This document shows, one piece after another, positions 40,502-48,481 of a DNA stretch of 64,000 nt. The position numbers were made by a program, and so were the translations under genes. The notes under the pieces are model-generated. The model did no database searches. It worked only from the letters and a program-made list of their open reading frames with translations, and had not been told where the DNA came from. Numbering within the stretch: position 1 is the stretch's first letter; each line of letters starts with the position of its first letter. Origin of the DNA: Streptomyces sp. YIM 130001 (lineage in GTDB: Bacteria; Actinomycetota; Actinomycetes; Streptomycetales; Streptomycetaceae); contig NZ_KZ984564.1 of the NCBI RefSeq assembly GCF_003574445.1, positions 164,746 through 228,745 of the forward strand, given 5' to 3'.

Positions 40502-41557
40502 GTGGCGTCGAACAGGCCTGCCCCTGATACCGCGTATTACGAGGGTTACTCGGATGATTCCGGGTTCGGTCGGGGCGATGAGCCCTGGGAGGAATGGAAT
40601 CCCACCGAGGACTCCGTCCGGCCCGTGCGAGGCAAGCACCGTGTCGCCAAGCAGCGCGGCGGACTCGCCCGCAGCTCCACCGTTCTCGGCGTCGGCGTCA
40701 TCGCCGCGGTCGGCGCGGGCGGCATAGCGACCGCCAAGGACAAGCCGCCGGTACCGATCTCGCTCCCCGACATGTCGGCCGTCACGGACAAGCTTCCGGA
40801 CGTCGGCTCGATGATCTCCGAAGGTGAGGACGAGGGCGACGCCGGTCAGTCGGGTGTCACCCAGGCCACCGCCGCGGGCTTCGCGCCGACCGGTGCCGCG
40901 AGCGCCGCCGACGACCAGAGCACCGCCGGCGCCGGCGAGGCGCTGCGTGCCCGCATCCTGCAGCAGGCCGAGGTCAAGCAGGACCAGGCCGCCTCCGCGG
41001 AGGCCGCCGTGGCCGCCGACGCCGCGGTCAAGAAGGCCTCCGAGGACGCCGCCAAGCAGCAGTCCGAGGCCGAGAAGAAGGCCGCCGAGGCCAAGCGGAA
41101 GGCCGAGGAGGAGCGCAAGCGGAAGGCGGAGGAGGAGCGGCTGCGCAAGCTCGCCGCCAGCTTCAGCCTCCCCACCTCCTCGTACACGATCACCTCCACC
41201 TTCGGTCAGGCCGGCTCGATGTGGTCCTCCGGGCAGCACACCGGTCTCGACTTCGCCGGGCCCGCGGGTACGCCGCTCAAGGCCGTGCACTCCGGCACCA
41301 TCAAGGAGGCGGGCTGGTCCGGGAGTTACGGCTACCACACCGTGATCGAGCTGAAGGACGGCACCGAGGTGTCGTACAGCCACCAGTCCTCGATCCAGGT
41401 CAGCGTCGGCCAGAAGGTCACCACCGGCGACGTCATCGGACTGCGCGGCTCGACCGGCAACTCCACCGGACCGCACCTGCACCTTGAGGTCCACACCCCT
41501 GACGGCACCGGCATCGACCCGATGGCCTGGCTGCAGAGCAAGGGCCTCAACCCCTGA
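40502..41557 (+). CDS. Secreted M23 peptidase with coiled-coil, under c-di-AMP riboswitch
   Basis: A 351-residue protein. The N-terminal 45 residues are acidic then basic, followed by a hydrophobic segment (STVLGVGVIAAVGAGGIATA) acting as signal or anchor. An Ala/Lys/Glu coiled coil spans about 150-220. The C-terminal M23/LytM domain is complete: H-T-G-L-D-F near 240 and GNSTGPHLHLEVH near 325 give the zinc ligands. It probably cuts peptidoglycan cross-links. The GTG at 40502 follows AAAGGAG. Riboswitch control links it to c-di-AMP, osmotic state and growth. Confidence 0.93.
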   Translation: MASNRPAPDTAYYEGYSDDSGFGRGDEPWEEWNPTEDSVRPVRGKHRVAKQRGGLARSSTVLGVGVIAAVGAGGIATAKDKPPVPISLPDMSAVTDKLPDVGSMISEGEDEGDAGQSGVTQATAAGFAPTGAASAADDQSTAGAGEALRARILQQAEVKQDQAASAEAAVAADAAVKKASEDAAKQQSEAEKKAAEAKRKAEEERKRKAEEERLRKLAASFSLPTSSYTITSTFGQAGSMWSSGQHTGLDFAGPAGTPLKAVHSGTIKEAGWSGSYGYHTVIELKDGTEVSYSHQSSIQVSVGQKVTTGDVIGLRGSTGNSTGPHLHLEVHTPDGTGIDPMAWLQSKGLNP

Positions 41558-41776
41558 CGACCGGGCGATCCCGGTTCTTCACGAACCGTCGACGCCGGAT
41601 CCGCACCCTGGATTCCGGCAGTCCTGGCGGCTACCCCCCGACGTCAGGGCTGTCGGGCCGAGTTGCCGGAACAACGCTGCGGACCGGACCCGTGCAGATC
41701 GGCGCATCTGCCGGGTACCGCAACATTTCCGCAGGTCAGTGGAATACCCCTGGGACCGAGGGGTGTTGACCGCAGC

Positions 41777-42721
41777 ATGACTTCTCTGCGCACTCTCGGC
41801 TCCTCGGACCTCGAGGTCCACCCGCTCGCCCTCGGCGCGAACGTATTCGGCTGGACGGCGGACGAGGCCGGCTCCTTCGCCGTCCTCGACGCCTACACCG
41901 CGGCGGGCGGCAATTTCATCGACACCGCGGACACGTACTCGTCGTGGGTCGAAGGGAACAAGGGCGGCGAGTCCGAGACCGTCATCGGCAACTGGCTCAG
42001 TTCCCGCGGCCGCCGCGACGACGTCGTCATCGCGACCAAGGCGGGCGCCCACCCCGACTACAAGGGACTCGCTCCGGCCACACTCAAGGCGGCCGCGGAC
42101 GAGTCCCTCCGTCGTCTGCGGACCGACCACATCGACCTGTACTACACGCACTTCGACGACCCCTCGGTGCCGGTCGAGGACATCGTCGGCACGCTCGACG
42201 AGCTGGTGCGGGCCGGCAAGGTGCGTCACGTCGCCGCCTCCAACATCTCCGCGGAGCGCCTCCAGGAGTCCCTGGACCTGGCGGACCGCGAGGGCCTCGC
42301 CCGGTACGTGGCGCTGCAGCCGCACTACAACCTGGTCTCCCGCGACACCTACGAAGGCCCGCTGCAGGAGGTCGCCTCCCGCTCCGGGCTCGCGGCCGTG
42401 CCGTACTACGCCCTCGCCGCCGGATTCCTCACCGGCAAGTACCGGCCGGGGGCCCAGGTCGACAGTCCGCGGGCCGCGGGTGCGGGACGGCACCTGGACA
42501 CCGAGCGTGGACCGCGCGTCCTCGAGGCACTCGACAAGGTCGCGTCCGAGCACGGCGCGGAGATCGCGACCGTGGCCCTGGCCTGGCTCGCCGCGCAGCC
42601 GACGGTCGGTGCGCCGATCGCCTCCGCGCGGACCGTCGAGCAGCTTCCCGCGCTGCTCGCGGTGGGTGAACTGCAGCTTAAGGACGACGAGTTGGCGCTG
42701 CTCACGGCCGCTTCGGCCTAG
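41777..42721 (+). CDS. Aldo/keto reductase
   Basis: A 314-residue NADPH-dependent TIM-barrel oxidoreductase of the YajO/Tas-like AKR branch. The catalytic tetrad is visible: D49 and Y54 in FIDTADTYSSW, K in VIATKAGAH, and H in DLYYTHFDD. Cofactor-binding sequence IASARTVEQL is near the end. Substrate is unknown. The ORF could start earlier at 41663, but the ATG at 41777 coincides with the conserved domain start. Its last 20 bases overlap the convergent PrsW gene. Confidence 0.92.
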   Translation: MTSLRTLGSSDLEVHPLALGANVFGWTADEAGSFAVLDAYTAAGGNFIDTADTYSSWVEGNKGGESETVIGNWLSSRGRRDDVVIATKAGAHPDYKGLAPATLKAAADESLRRLRTDHIDLYYTHFDDPSVPVEDIVGTLDELVRAGKVRHVAASNISAERLQESLDLADREGLARYVALQPHYNLVSRDTYEGPLQEVASRSGLAAVPYYALAAGFLTGKYRPGAQVDSPRAAGAGRHLDTERGPRVLEALDKVASEHGAEIATVALAWLAAQPTVGAPIASARTVEQLPALLAVGELQLKDDELALLTAASA

Positions 42722-44075
42722 CGGTGGCGTACGGGGGCGGGTACGGGGCTCGGGGCGGCGGCATTCCGTAAGGCGTGTGCGGTCCGTACGCCGCCGGAGG
42801 CCCGTACGCCGCAGGTGGTCCGTACGCCGCAGGCCCGGAGGGGGTCCGGGTCGTGGCACGGGCCGCGTAGGCGAGCGCCGGTCGGGCCACCTCGCGATGG
42901 CGCCACAGTCCGTCGAGCAGCTCCCGCTCCCGTACGACGAAGTCGTCGCCGGCCCGGCCGCGGCGGCCTCGGCGTCGCAGCAACGCGAGGGACGTCGCGT
43001 ACTCCTCGTAGTCCCGGACCGCCCGGCCCGCGGCCTGGCCGCCCGCGTGTGCGGCGTACTCGCGGGCGAGGCGCCGCGCACGCATCGAGGAGAGCGCGAA
43101 GGGGTCGGCGGGGGTGACCCAGCCGGCCTCCGTGTAGGCGGGCAGCTCGGCCCGTACGGTGCGCAGTTCGCGCTGCCGTGCGTGGATGCTCAGCCAGGTC
43201 AGCAGACCGAAGGCGGGCATCATCACCAGCGCGTACACCGTGAAGAAGCCCCACTCGCCGAACGCGGAGGAGCCGTTCCACAGGGAGTGCAGGCCCATCG
43301 CCGGCAGGAGGCCGGCGACGGGCAGCAGGAAGCGGCGGATCCGCCGGCGTTCGGCCGCGAGGGCCGCGAGGCCGAAGCCGATCCCGGAGAGCACGGTGAA
43401 CAGCGGGTGGGCGAACGGCGACATGACTATGCGGACGAAGAACGTCGCCGCGGTCACCGAGTCGAGCGACATGTCGCGCAGGGCCGCTCCGCCCGCGGTG
43501 TCCGTTCCGTATGCGTTGCCCAGATAGAGGATGTTCTCGGTGAAGGCGAAGCCGGTGGCCGTGACGCCCGCCGTCACCACGCCGTCGATGACCGAGTTGA
43601 AGGTCCGTCTGCGGAACAGGAAGACGAGGAGCACCGCTGCCGCCTTGGCCGATTCCTCCACCACCGGCGCTATCACCGTCGCGCCGATCGTGTCGGCGCT
43701 CCCCGGATCGGCGGTGGCGGTGGCGATCCACTGCGTCGCGAACGAATTGGCGAGGATCGCGATCAGCGCCGCGGCGCAGGCGCCCCAGGCGAAGGCGAAG
43801 ACCAGATTCCGCCGCGGAGCCGGAACGACCCGGCCGAGCCAGCAGAAGGCCGCGAGCAGCAGGGGGACCGGCAGGATGGCGAGGCCGAGGCCGACCAGGA
43901 AGCCCTCGGTGCCGGTCTGTTCTCTGACCAGCGCCAGGATCACCAGACCGGACACGGCGAGCAGCGCCGCGAGTGTGCCTATGCGCACCCGCCGGCTCTG
44001 CCACCAGCGCTCGTGCCGCAGGCCGGCCGGGGCTCCGGCCGACTGCGGATACGAGTACGACGTCCAGACGGTCAC
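42702..44075 (-). CDS. PrsW-family intramembrane metalloprotease
   Basis: A 457-residue membrane protein with about nine helices between residues 30 and 300. The PrsW motifs are present: PVVEESAKA (E140, E141), FAFTENILYLG, SPFAHPLFT and GLHSLWNGS. PrsW of Bacillus cleaves an anti-sigma factor under envelope stress; the local target is unknown. The long cytosolic C terminus ends in a Pro/Tyr-rich stretch with the unit AAYGPP three times. Its stop lies inside the 3' end of the convergent aldo/keto reductase gene (20-bp overlap). Confidence 0.9.
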   Translation of the reverse strand: MTVWTSYSYPQSAGAPAGLRHERWWQSRRVRIGTLAALLAVSGLVILALVREQTGTEGFLVGLGLAILPVPLLLAAFCWLGRVVPAPRRNLVFAFAWGACAAALIAILANSFATQWIATATADPGSADTIGATVIAPVVEESAKAAAVLLVFLFRRRTFNSVIDGVVTAGVTATGFAFTENILYLGNAYGTDTAGGAALRDMSLDSVTAATFFVRIVMSPFAHPLFTVLSGIGFGLAALAAERRRIRRFLLPVAGLLPAMGLHSLWNGSSAFGEWGFFTVYALVMMPAFGLLTWLSIHARQRELRTVRAELPAYTEAGWVTPADPFALSSMRARRLAREYAAHAGGQAAGRAVRDYEEYATSLALLRRRGRRGRAGDDFVVRERELLDGLWRHREVARPALAYAARATTRTPSGPAAYGPPAAYGPPAAYGPHTPYGMPPPRAPYPPPYATARPKRP

Positions 44076-44122
44076 CGCCCGACCTTAACGACGCCGGGCG
44101 TACGGCCGCGACAGTGCGGGAA

Positions 44123-44941
44123 TCAGCCGGTGGATCCGGACGGCTTTCCGGTACGGGCGAAGAGCAGATCGTGTACGGCGTGGCCCTTGTCCAGGCCCTG
44201 GCCCTCGAAGCGGGTGAGCGGACGGAATCCGGGGCGTGGGGCGTAGCCGCCGTCGGCCTCGGTGTTCACGAAGTCGGGGTGGTCGGTCAGCACCTCGAGC
44301 ATCTGCTCGGCGTACGGCTCCCAGTCCGTGGCGCAGTGCAGGACGGCCCCGGGCCTCAGCCGGCTCGCGGCGAGGGTCAGGAACTCGGGCTGGATCAGGC
44401 GGCGCTTGTGATGGCGCTTTTTCGGCCATGGGTCCGGGAAGTACACGCGCAGGCCGTCGAGACTCTCGGGGGCGAGCATCTCGCGGAGCAGGATGATCGC
44501 GTCGCCGTTCGCCACCCGTACGTTGTCCATGCCGCCGCTCTCGGCGAGGCGGAGGAGGTTGCCCTGGCCGGGGGTGTGTACGTCGACGGCCAGGATGCCG
44601 GTGTCGGGGTCGGCCGCGGCCATCTGCGCGGTGGCCTCGCCCATGCCGAAGCCGATCTCGAGGACGACCGGCCGCCCGCCGAGCAGCTCGTCCAGGTCGA
44701 GCTGCCGCGATCCGTCGATGTCCAGGCCCCAGCGGGACCAGAGGCGGCGCAGAGCGTCACCCTGGCCGGCGGTCACCCTGCTGCGACGGGGCTGAAAACT
44801 GCGGATCCGCCGCTCGAACTGCGACCCGGCGGGATCGGCAGCGGGCCCTTCCCCATCCGGGAACATGCGGCTCGCGACCTGCGGAACCTTGCTCTCCGGC
44901 TGCGTGCCGTCCCGGGCTCCCTGACCTTCGCCGCCACTCAC
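44123..44941 (-). CDS. trmB: tRNA (guanine-N7-)-methyltransferase TrmB
   Basis: A 272-residue cytosolic SAM-dependent enzyme that makes m7G46 in tRNA. Core motifs: SAM-binding VVLEIGFGMGEAT, LAVDVHTPG, and the TrmB signature RVYFPDPWPKKRHHKRRLIQPEFL. The N-terminal ~45 residues (SGGEGQGARDGTQPESK) are a non-conserved charged extension, common in actinobacteria. The GTG at 44941 has GAGGGG nine bases upstream; the upstream ORF to 45133 lacks family features, and an internal ATG at 44866 is possible. It ends 47 bp from the PrsW start on the same strand. Confidence 0.93.
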   Translation of the reverse strand: MSGGEGQGARDGTQPESKVPQVASRMFPDGEGPAADPAGSQFERRIRSFQPRRSRVTAGQGDALRRLWSRWGLDIDGSRQLDLDELLGGRPVVLEIGFGMGEATAQMAAADPDTGILAVDVHTPGQGNLLRLAESGGMDNVRVANGDAIILLREMLAPESLDGLRVYFPDPWPKKRHHKRRLIQPEFLTLAASRLRPGAVLHCATDWEPYAEQMLEVLTDHPDFVNTEADGGYAPRPGFRPLTRFEGQGLDKGHAVHDLLFARTGKPSGSTG

Positions 44942-45165
44942 GAGCTCGACCCCTCGCCCACCGCTTCTCTCACCCACGCCGCCCGATTCTACGGCGGAGC
45001 GCCGACCGGCCCGCCCACCTGCGGGCCGAACGACGTTCGGGACTGAGCCGGCGGATGAGCGCGCTCGGCGATCGGGGAGAGGCTGCCAGGCCGACGCCAG
45101 GAAGCGCGCCCGCACGACCACCCCCACACACACGGCGGACCGCCTAAATCACCGGCCCAAAGAGG

Positions 45166-46356
45166 TCAAAGCCATCCCAGAACCCTCCGGGCCACCGACC
45201 GCCCGATCGGCAACGAAGCCGTCGCCGCGGGAGACGGCGCATTGAGCACATGCACGGCTCGCACCCCTTCGCGCAGCAGAAAGTCGTCCACAAGCCCCCC
45301 GTCCCGCAGCACCGCCTGCGCCCGCACGCCGGACCCCGCCGCCCGCAGGTCCCCCTCACCGACCTCCGGCAGCAGTCGTCGTACCGCCTGCGTGAACGCG
45401 CGCTTGGACAGCGAACGCCGCAGCTCGCCCGCCCCGTACCGCCAGTGCCGCCGGGCGATCCGCCACGACCCGGGCCACGCCAATGTGCCCGCCGCCTCCC
45501 GTGGCCGGACCACCGACCAGTCGTACCCCTCGCGGGCCAGCGCCGGCACCGCGTTCGGCCCCACGTGCACGGAGCCGTCGACGCCGCGCGTCAGATGCAC
45601 CCCGAGAAACGGGAACGCGGGATCGGGGACCGGGTACACGAGCCCTCGCACGAGATCGGGCCGCAGCAGGTCGAAGTACTCCCCACGGAAGGGGATGATC
45701 CGCATCCCCGGGTCGTCGCCCGCGAGCCGCGCCACGCGGTCGCAGTGCAGGCCCGCGCAGTTCACCAGGGCGCGGCCGCGCAGCACCGTCCCGTCCGCCG
45801 TGCGCACCGCGACCCCGAGCTCGGGCCGCCGGGAGATCTGCACCACCTCCGCGCCGTACCGCACCTCGGCTCCGGAGGCCTCGGCGAGCTGCGCGGCGAC
45901 CGCGCCGAAGTCGCACACCCCGGTCGTGCCCACATGGATGCCGGCGACGCCGTCCACGTGCGGCTCGTACTCGCCGATCTGGGCGGGGCCGAGCTCGCGG
46001 ACCGGAATGCCGTTCTCCCGGCCGCGCTGGACCAGGGTGTGCAGCCGGGGCAGCTCGGCGCGCTCGGTGGCGACGATCAGCTTTCCCGTCACCGCGTGCG
46101 GAATCCCGTACTCCGCACAGAACTTGACCATCTCCGCGGCGCCCCGCACCGCGTACCGCGCCTTCAGCGAGCCGGGGCGGTAGTAGATGCCGCTGTGGAT
46201 CACGCCGCTGTTCCGGCCGGTCTGGTGACGGGCCGGTCCCGGCTCCTTCTCCAGGACCACCACCCTCGTGCCGGGCCTCGCCCTGGTCAGCGCGTAGGCC
46301 GTCGACAGACCGACGATCCCGCCGCCGATCACCAGCACGTCGCAGTCCACCGCCAC
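45166..46356 (-). CDS. lhgO: L-2-hydroxyglutarate oxidase
   Basis: A 396-residue FAD enzyme of the DAO family. The FAD motif VIGGGIVGLSTAYALTRARPGTRVVVLEKE begins at residue 9. The family signature HQTGRNSGVIHSGIYYRPGSLKA follows, and the C terminus has LNAPSPAATASLPIGRSVA. LhgO oxidises L-2-hydroxyglutarate to 2-oxoglutarate, clearing an error product of central metabolism; it is usually membrane-associated and passes electrons to quinone. The GTG at 46356 has GGGAGGTGAGG upstream with good spacing and was preferred to the ATG at 46422. Confidence 0.93.
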   Translation of the reverse strand: MAVDCDVLVIGGGIVGLSTAYALTRARPGTRVVVLEKEPGPARHQTGRNSGVIHSGIYYRPGSLKARYAVRGAAEMVKFCAEYGIPHAVTGKLIVATERAELPRLHTLVQRGRENGIPVRELGPAQIGEYEPHVDGVAGIHVGTTGVCDFGAVAAQLAEASGAEVRYGAEVVQISRRPELGVAVRTADGTVLRGRALVNCAGLHCDRVARLAGDDPGMRIIPFRGEYFDLLRPDLVRGLVYPVPDPAFPFLGVHLTRGVDGSVHVGPNAVPALAREGYDWSVVRPREAAGTLAWPGSWRIARRHWRYGAGELRRSLSKRAFTQAVRRLLPEVGEGDLRAAGSGVRAQAVLRDGGLVDDFLLREGVRAVHVLNAPSPAATASLPIGRSVARRVLGWL

Positions 46357-46513
46357 GCGCCTCACCTCCCGACTCCGTACCCGGCTCCGCGTCCGTCCTC
46401 GATCCCGGCTCCGATAGTGCACCGTCCCACTGACAATGCCCCGGCAGCCGGTCGAGACACCCGGCAGAGCCCAGGCGCCGCACGGCCCGACGGCAGTTCG
46501 AGGCGGCCCTGGC

Positions 46514-47959
46514 CTACGCCGGCGTCACGAGCAGCGGCCTCGCCCGTTCCCGCAGCTCGGCCACGCGGGGCTCGTCGCCGTGCGGTTCGAGCCGGTGCAG
46601 CAGATCGCGTACGTACTCGGTGGTCCGCGCCGACGAGATGCGGCCGGCGACCTCCACCGCGCGCAGTCCCTGCGCACACGCGGCGTCCAGATTTCCCGAC
46701 TCCAGCTCCGCGACCGCACTGACCACCAGGCGCAGGCCGTGGGACCGTACGAACTCCTCGGTGGGCCGGGACAGTGCTTGTTCGGTGAAGCGCCGCACCT
46801 GACGCGGTGCCTTGAGATCCCGGTAGCACTCGGCCGCGTCCGCTGCGAAGCGGTCGTACGAGTAGAAGCCCAGCCACGACGGGTCGTTGTCCCCGTCCCT
46901 GGCCCGCTCCAGCCAGCCCTCGGCAGCCTTGAGGGCCGCGCCTGCCGCGTGGGCATCCCCCGCGCGCGCGTGGGCCCTTGCTTCGACGAGCCGGAAGAAG
47001 CTCATGGTGCGGGCCGTCGCCAGACCCCGATTGCGCTCGAGGGCCGCCTGTGCCAGGTCCACCCCCTCGTCGCCGAAGCCCCGGTAGGTGGCCTGCAGCG
47101 ACATGGACGCCAGGACGTACCCGCCGAGCGGAACGTCGGCCGCCGCGCGTGCGAGGCGCAGTGCCTGGATGTAGTAGCGCTGGGCAGCCTCCTGCTGTCC
47201 GGTGTCGAAGGCCATCCAGCCCGCGAGCCGGGTCAGTTCGGACGCCGCGCCGAACAGTGCCCGGCCGACCTCGTCCGAGTACGAGCCGAGCAGCAGCGGC
47301 GCCGCCTCCACCCGCAGGCACTCCGGGACCATCGACGAACGCCAGTCCCCGCCCCCGTACTTGGAGTCCCAGCGGCGGGCGTCCTGCGCGGCCTCCCGCA
47401 GCTTCTGCACATCGCTGTGGCCGACCTTCTGCGGGATCTCACCCGCCGCGGCCGAACCGTCCGCCGCGACCACGCTGTCGAACGTCCGCTCGACGGAGCT
47501 GTCAGCGGGTGTTATCAGCCACCGTGAAGCGGGCGTCGCATAGGCGGTCACGGCGAACGAGCCCGCCAGCGACTGCCAGATCCCGCCACCGCCGGCCCGC
47601 CGTCCGGCGAGGTCCAGACGGTAGAGCTCGGTGGCCGATCTGACCGCGGCGCCGACGTCGCGCGGGAAGGCGAGACCGACCTCCGGGGCCGGATCCGCGT
47701 CGGCCAGGCCGATCTCGTGGAGCGGTACCGGGCGTCCCAGTTTGGTCCCGATCGCGGAGGCGATGAGATGTGGCGCCGCGCCCTGCGGAACCATGCCCTT
47801 GGAGACCCAACGGGCCACCGAGGTCTTGTCGTAGCGCAGGGTCAGGCCTCTTTGTGCGCCTAGGTCGTTGACCCTGCGGGCCAGTCCCGCATTGCTGATT
47901 CCCGCGAGGGCGAGAACGGTGCCGAGCTTTTCGTTCGGCCCGCGTTGCTCCCTGGACAT
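46514..47959 (-). CDS. Orf1590/NsdA-type TPR regulatory protein
   Basis: A 481-residue cytosolic protein. The N terminus (NEKLGTVLALAGISNAGLARRVNDL...KTSVARWVSKGMVP) is an HTH-like region. The rest is a series of helical TPR-like repeats (for example AAQRYYIQALRLARAAADVPLGGY, RGLATARTMSFFRLVEARAHARAGDAHAAG). This architecture is that of the S. griseus Orf1590 sporulation protein and of NsdA, a negative regulator of sporulation and antibiotics in S. coelicolor. Which of these it matches best cannot be settled here. The ATG at 47959 follows GAGGGGTGG; longer in-frame starts at 47998 and 48043 lack one. A good promoter lies at 48022-48050. Confidence 0.82.
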   Translation of the reverse strand: MSREQRGPNEKLGTVLALAGISNAGLARRVNDLGAQRGLTLRYDKTSVARWVSKGMVPQGAAPHLIASAIGTKLGRPVPLHEIGLADADPAPEVGLAFPRDVGAAVRSATELYRLDLAGRRAGGGGIWQSLAGSFAVTAYATPASRWLITPADSSVERTFDSVVAADGSAAAGEIPQKVGHSDVQKLREAAQDARRWDSKYGGGDWRSSMVPECLRVEAAPLLLGSYSDEVGRALFGAASELTRLAGWMAFDTGQQEAAQRYYIQALRLARAAADVPLGGYVLASMSLQATYRGFGDEGVDLAQAALERNRGLATARTMSFFRLVEARAHARAGDAHAAGAALKAAEGWLERARDGDNDPSWLGFYSYDRFAADAAECYRDLKAPRQVRRFTEQALSRPTEEFVRSHGLRLVVSAVAELESGNLDAACAQGLRAVEVAGRISSARTTEYVRDLLHRLEPHGDEPRVAELRERARPLLVTPA

Positions 47960-48021
47960 GCGCCACCCCTCGACACAGACGGCTGCCGCGTCGGGCATAG
48001 GCACGCGGCATTCGTAAACCC

Positions 48022-48050
48022 AGCGTAGTTCGCCGCATCCCAAGCGTTAA
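48022..48050 (-). promoter_or_regulatory. Candidate promoter of the Orf1590/NsdA-type gene
   Basis: On the minus strand TTAACG (48045-48050) and TACGCT (48022-48027) are exactly 17 bases apart. Transcription from here would leave a 5' UTR of about 55 bases before 47959. Confidence 0.6.
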
Positions 48051-48079
48051 GAGGCGAAGTTCCGGATGGCGAGATTGTT

Positions 48080-48091
48080 GTCTGTACAGAC
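48080..48091. promoter_or_regulatory. Perfect palindrome GTCTGTACAGAC between divergent genes
   Basis: This 12-bp palindrome lies 30 bp upstream of the -35 of the minus-strand gene and about 390 bp upstream of the asparagine-synthetase-like gene. It is a possible operator. The remaining 522 bp between 47959 and 48482 show no supported gene. Confidence 0.45.
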
Positions 48092-48481
48092 GTGCGGCGG
48101 AGGGGTGTTGTGCTCCCGGCGTGTGGCCGTGCGCCTGTACGTGCGCTCTTCTCCGGCCACCGCGGGAGCGCTTCCATGGTGATGCGTGGGTCGGCCCGCT
48201 GCGCACCGTCGTCAGTGGGCTGGGGGATACCGCCGCCTTCATCCCCGCGGGCGGCGTTCCGGTCCGGGAGGCGAGCAGCGTCTCCCGGACCGCACCGTGC
48301 GCCCGGCTCGGCCTAAATGGCCGAATACGGTCGGTGCGGTACTGCCCCAACTGTCCGAATTCGGGGACGCATTGGCATGCGCTCCTGTCCTCCCATGGGC
48401 AGTGCTTCACGCCTCCTTCGTGGCAGCATGGACCCGAGCTGTTCGGGTGCACCTGGTTGTCCACAGCCTGTGGAGGCGACG

